Below, piece after piece: positions 61,073 through 64,000 of a stretch of 64,000 bases of DNA. Each line of letters begins with the position of its first letter. The first letter of the stretch is position 1. Both the position numbers and the translations under genes were made by a program. This stretch comes from DIGJ01 sp041821315 (GTDB lineage: Bacteria > Bacillota > Clostridia > Lachnospirales > Lachnospiraceae): contig JBGUEO010000006.1 of assembly GCA_041821315.1 (NCBI GenBank), forward strand, positions 100,087-164,086, written 5' to 3'. The notes under the pieces were generated by a model. The model saw only the letters and a list, made by a program, of their open reading frames with translations. It made no database searches and was not told the origin of the DNA.

Positions 61073-62456
61073 CTGTTTTTTTTTCTACTCCCAAGGCATA
61101 GAGTGCTCCAATCACAGAGCTTTCCTTATCTATTCCGTGGATAACAAATACTGATATTACATAGGTAAACAATACTATAATAATAATTCCTGCTACAATA
61201 CCTGCATATTTATTAATTAAGACATCATCCACAGCTGCACCAATACGTGGATTATTATCACGTTCAACAAACTGTGTTAAGTTATCAATATCAACGTCAA
61301 AGTATTCATCCATCAATTCATCTGTTTTACTTTTTAGTTCATTTACTCCATAGGTCAGGTCTTTGGAACCTTCTGCCGCTTCTGCTACAGCCTCTGTATA
61401 AGAAATCGTTCCATCCTTATATGCTTTTAACGAATCTAATTGTTTTAAGACAGATTTCAATTTCATGCGTAGCAGTGCATTATCACTACTCATCGTAATC
61501 ATCTGATTCAATTGCGATTCATAATTTTTTTCCGTTAAATTCGCTGTTAAGCCATAGTCCTTTAGTCCTTTTGTTGTTTGGGATAAATAGGATTCAAAAA
61601 TATCAGATGCTCCGCTTTGTAACTTGTTGTTATTTTTACTTAACTCTGTTAAGCCAACGTATAATTCATCTGCTCCATCTGCTAATTCACTGATTCCATC
61701 CTGAATGTCAGTCTTCATTCCTTCCAGTTCATCAAGCATTTCTATGAAATATGTATCTTTCAGCTGTGATCTGTCTAATTCAAATTCGCCTAAAATATCT
61801 TTCAGCTCATCTGCTGTCATCTTTCCGTTTAGTAAATAACTATATAAATATTCCTCTGTTTTTGAAAAGGCACCCTCTTTTTTTAACTTTTCATACTGTT
61901 TTGTCGTTACAAATGTGGTTCCAAACATACTTGCTTTTGCCGTAGTATCTGCCATACCATTTAACACATACTCATAATCCGGTGTTGAACCTATACCTGT
62001 TACCGTATATTCCACAGCAGCTATGTTCAATTTACTTCCTACTACGAGGTTTTTACTCTCAGCATAATGTTTTTCAATTACAATTTCATTATCTTTTTCG
62101 GCCAATCGTCCTTCATCCAAATCAATCAGATTCACATTTTCCCTGTTCTTAAAAACCCGAACTGTTGATTCATCTTCTAGTACATAATTAAGATAAAATT
62201 CTTTTTCTAGTGTAATCCCGGTCTTAACTAGTTTGTCAATCTCGTTATCTGTTAGTGGAACAAAAACTGTAAATTCTCCATCCTCTACTTTGTTTTCTAC
62301 TACCTTTTTATCAGTTTCTACAATTACATTTTCCGCAGCGCCTACTAAACTAATAATCAAATACATTCCAAGAACGATCAACAAAAATAGTGCCACATAG
62401 GGGAAAATATTCTTTTTCAAATCCCTTAAGATTCTTTTATTCCAAATCTTTTGCAT
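61053..62456 (-). CDS. FtsX-like ABC permease, N-terminal part (ends at A9 frameshift)
   Basis: 467 residues. A membrane helix (about 18-40), then a large extracellular domain with MacB-like segments (EIVIEKHYAESKNLVVGSKLNIAAVEYTVTGIG) and a long helical, coiled-coil-like stretch (about 245-390, ISELADGADELYVGLTELS), then another membrane helix (about 415-440). After ALYALGVEKK the frame enters the A9 tract, reads TVDDALS and stops; the expected continuation is in the other frame. The start ATG at 62456 follows the ATPase stop by one base. The protein would export peptides, drugs or lipids with the ATPase. Confidence 0.8.
   Translation of the reverse strand: MQKIWNKRILRDLKKNIFPYVALFLLIVLGMYLIISLVGAAENVIVETDKKVVENKVEDGEFTVFVPLTDNEIDKLVKTGITLEKEFYLNYVLEDESTVRVFKNRENVNLIDLDEGRLAEKDNEIVIEKHYAESKNLVVGSKLNIAAVEYTVTGIGSTPDYEYVLNGMADTTAKASMFGTTFVTTKQYEKLKKEGAFSKTEEYLYSYLLNGKMTADELKDILGEFELDRSQLKDTYFIEMLDELEGMKTDIQDGISELADGADELYVGLTELSKNNNKLQSGASDIFESYLSQTTKGLKDYGLTANLTEKNYESQLNQMITMSSDNALLRMKLKSVLKQLDSLKAYKDGTISYTEAVAEAAEGSKDLTYGVNELKSKTDELMDEYFDVDIDNLTQFVERDNNPRIGAAVDDVLINKYAGIVAGIIIIVLFTYVISVFVIHGIDKESSVIGALYALGVEKKTVDDALS
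61076..61084 (-). other. A9 homopolymer at the permease frameshift
   Basis: Nine A residues on the coding strand in the codons for Glu-Lys-Lys. With eight, the two halves form one frame. It could be a true mutation, a phase-variable tract, a site of transcriptional or ribosomal slippage, or a sequencing error. Confidence 0.85.
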
Positions 62457-62457
62457 C

Positions 62458-63159
62458 TTATAAATCCTCCAGTTTTGCTGCTGGAACTATTGTTTCATTC
62501 ACATAATCTTTGCTAATCTGACCATCCTTAATCTCAATCACTCTATGTACCATATCCTTTATTGAGTTATTATGGGTTACAATCAGCATTTTCGTTCCAT
62601 ATTTATGATTGATTTTTTCAAGCAGGATTAAAATATCCCTTGATGACTTAGAGTCCAAAGCTCCTGTTGGTTCATCACACAATAATAATTTTGGATTTTT
62701 AATCAGCGCTCTGGCAATTGCGCACCGTTGTTGTTGTCCCCCAGATAGCTGCGCTGGAAATTTACTCTGATGCTCAGTAAGTCCTAAAGTTTCAAGCAGC
62801 TCCTCGATGTTCAACGGCTCTTTTGTCAGATATTCACACACCTGGATATTCTCTCTAAGCGTAAGATTCGGAACAAGATTATAAAACTGAAAAATAAATC
62901 CAAGATTGTCCCTTCTGTAATCTGCTACCTCTTTCTGCTTTAATCCTACGATTTCTTTTCCATCTACTTTAATTGATCCTGAATTTAATTCATCGAGTCC
63001 ACCAATCGCATTTAAAAAAGTGGATTTACCAGAACCGCTTGGTCCATAGATGACGCACATCTGACCTTTTTCCACTCCCGTTGTAATTCCTTTTAAGACT
63101 TCTATATAACTTCCATCTTCACCATAACTTTTCTTCATGTCTTCCACTACTAAGTACAT
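62458..63159 (-). CDS. ABC transporter ATP-binding protein (MacB/LolD type)
   Basis: 233 residues. Walker A GPSGSGKST (about 40-48), Q-loop FIFQFYNLVPNLTLRENI, signature LSGGQQQRCAIARAL, Walker B LLLCDEPTGALDSKSS and switch VTHN. This ATPase class pairs with FtsX-domain permeases, encoded immediately downstream. A palindrome at 63219-63233 and the TetR gene 148 bp upstream suggest drug-responsive control. Confidence 0.95.
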   Translation of the reverse strand: MYLVVEDMKKSYGEDGSYIEVLKGITTGVEKGQMCVIYGPSGSGKSTFLNAIGGLDELNSGSIKVDGKEIVGLKQKEVADYRRDNLGFIFQFYNLVPNLTLRENIQVCEYLTKEPLNIEELLETLGLTEHQSKFPAQLSGGQQQRCAIARALIKNPKLLLCDEPTGALDSKSSRDILILLEKINHKYGTKMLIVTHNNSIKDMVHRVIEIKDGQISKDYVNETIVPAAKLEDL

Positions 63160-63218
63160 TTCGTATTCTCCTGCTTCTCTTTTTATTTATCTTCTTATTT
63201 TATACAATTTATCATCAG

Positions 63219-63233
63219 CATAACACTGTTATG
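63219..63233. promoter_or_regulatory. Palindromic operator candidate before the ABC exporter operon
   Basis: CATAACA-C-TGTTATG is a perfect 7+1+7 palindrome, 60-75 bp before the ATPase start and next to TTGAGA (a possible -35, 63239-63234). A second inverted repeat, TAGCTATA/TATAGCTA, is at 63249-63256 and 63271-63278. Either may bind the TetR protein encoded upstream. Confidence 0.6.
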
Positions 63234-63307
63234 TCTCAATCATTTTTTTAGCTATACAGTTTTTACGCTATATAGCTATTTCTTAAATATTCCAATCCAT
63301 CCACTAA

Positions 63308-63883
63308 TCAAAAATTCGTTTTTATCTGTACAAGTGCTTCTTCCTTGGTTACATTATGCGTGATAAATTGAGAAAATGTAAAAATCTGAAGATGAGCAAA
63401 CCAATGAAGCGTATAATCATCTATCCTTTCAACCTGATACTTCTTCGACATTGCATCTGCTAGAATACGGTAATGTACTTGTGTAATCTCGACAAACTCA
63501 TCAATACAGTTCTCATACCTTGAACCATCAGATTTCGTTAATAATAATTTAAATTCATCATGATATTGAAACATATATATCACAATAAAATTTGCTGCTT
63601 CGCTATTCTCGGTATAATCTCCCTTTTCCACAATTCCCTGCTTTAAAACCTGCAGTTCTCCTTCATAGTGAAGCTTCATTAACTCATACAATTTTTCTAA
63701 TGGTTTTTGTACGAGTGAACCAAACAAATCTTCTTTATGCTGAAAGAAAAAATACAATGCTCCAGTGGTCACATCTGCTTTTTTACATATGCTTCTAAGA
63801 GAAGTAGCTGTATATCCTTTTTCCATAAATTCTTCTTTTGCCGCTACCAATAGCTTTTCTTTGGTTCCTGTCTCCTCCTTCAC
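63308..63883 (-). CDS. TetR-family transcriptional regulator
   Basis: 191 residues from a GTG at 63883; AGGAG lies 13 bases upstream, a rather long spacing. The HTH is in TAKEEF-like start LLVAAKEEFMEKGYTATSLRSICKKADVTTGALYFFFQHKEDLF (about 11-55). The C-terminal ligand domain is divergent. It precedes the ABC exporter on the same strand and is its likely repressor. The 117 bases to its right show no gene. Confidence 0.92.
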   Translation of the reverse strand: MKEETGTKEKLLVAAKEEFMEKGYTATSLRSICKKADVTTGALYFFFQHKEDLFGSLVQKPLEKLYELMKLHYEGELQVLKQGIVEKGDYTENSEAANFIVIYMFQYHDEFKLLLTKSDGSRYENCIDEFVEITQVHYRILADAMSKKYQVERIDDYTLHWFAHLQIFTFSQFITHNVTKEEALVQIKTNF

Positions 63884-64000
63884 GTTTAATTAATTCTCCT
63901 TCTATTTTGTCATAGATAACACCGTAATAGGAGTTTATTATTGATATTTTGTAACTGTTCAGAACTCCATTAGTTAAAGATGATATCGGAATTCCCTAAA

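Noticed and set aside
1..64000. CRISPR arrays, rRNA, tRNA, prophage or intact insertion sequences
   Set aside because: Scanning for repeat-spacer patterns, tRNA cloverleaf ends and transposase or integrase motifs gave no supportable case.

Overview
The window looks like a chromosomal segment of a low-GC, spore-forming member of the Clostridia, most probably Lachnospiraceae. This rests on the A+T-rich sequence, strong AGGAGG-type ribosome binding sites, sporulation genes (sigG, sigE, spoIIGA, a ylmC/ymxH gene, a spoVD-type PBP, a spoVB-type flippase), a meso-DAP-type murE (DNPR motif) beside dapF, and several cyclic-di-GMP proteins. It was assigned by reading, without a database search.

Layout. 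1-4.2 kb: 5' part of a comM/yifB ATPase, nrdR, ylmC, sigG (opposite strand), sigE and its protease spoIIGA, preceded by a Spo0A-type spoIIG promoter. 4.4-15.9 kb: a division and cell wall cluster read leftward (mraZ, rsmH, ftsL, two class B PBPs, mraY, murD, ftsW/spoVE, divIB, ftsZ), with an MraZ-box operator and sigma-A promoter at its head. 16-34.3 kb: a long leftward array of cell wall, translation and GTPase/kinase genes (dapF, murE, murF, priA, def, fmt, a membrane Zn peptidase, rsmB, rlmN, stp, prkC, rsgA, rpe, a PilZ gene, thiN, ychF, lgt). A perfect TTGACA-17-TATAAT promoter stands before dapF, and a rho-independent terminator follows lgt. 34.4-46.3 kb: a divergent L,D-transpeptidase, then tdk, a lytic transglycosylase, lepB, rpoZ, gmk, remA, yicC and a lone receiver protein. 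Next come rqcH and a PHP phosphatase on the + strand, and an iscR-iscS-iscU-mnmA Fe-S/tRNA thiolation operon.

46.4-64 kb is accessory DNA: a flippase, a diguanylate cyclase, a PAS-EAL protein and an HD-GYP protein (c-di-GMP turnover, read out in principle by the PilZ protein at 19 kb), two GNATs, a GyrI-like protein, a decayed symporter fused tail-to-head to a MATE remnant, a two-gene SatD-DUF3307 unit with its own palindromic operator, a metallo-beta-lactamase-fold protein, a TipA-type MerR regulator, a 39-bp perfect inverted repeat, and a TetR-regulated ABC exporter whose permease is split by an A9 tract.

The best candidates for something poorly described are the SatD-DUF3307 unit (cyclase-like domain plus HTH, beside a membrane protein with paired His/Asp motifs), the A9-split permease and the long hairpin. 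Start codons were moved from the longest open frame wherever a well-spaced ribosome binding site supported another ATG, GTG or TTG; each case is stated.
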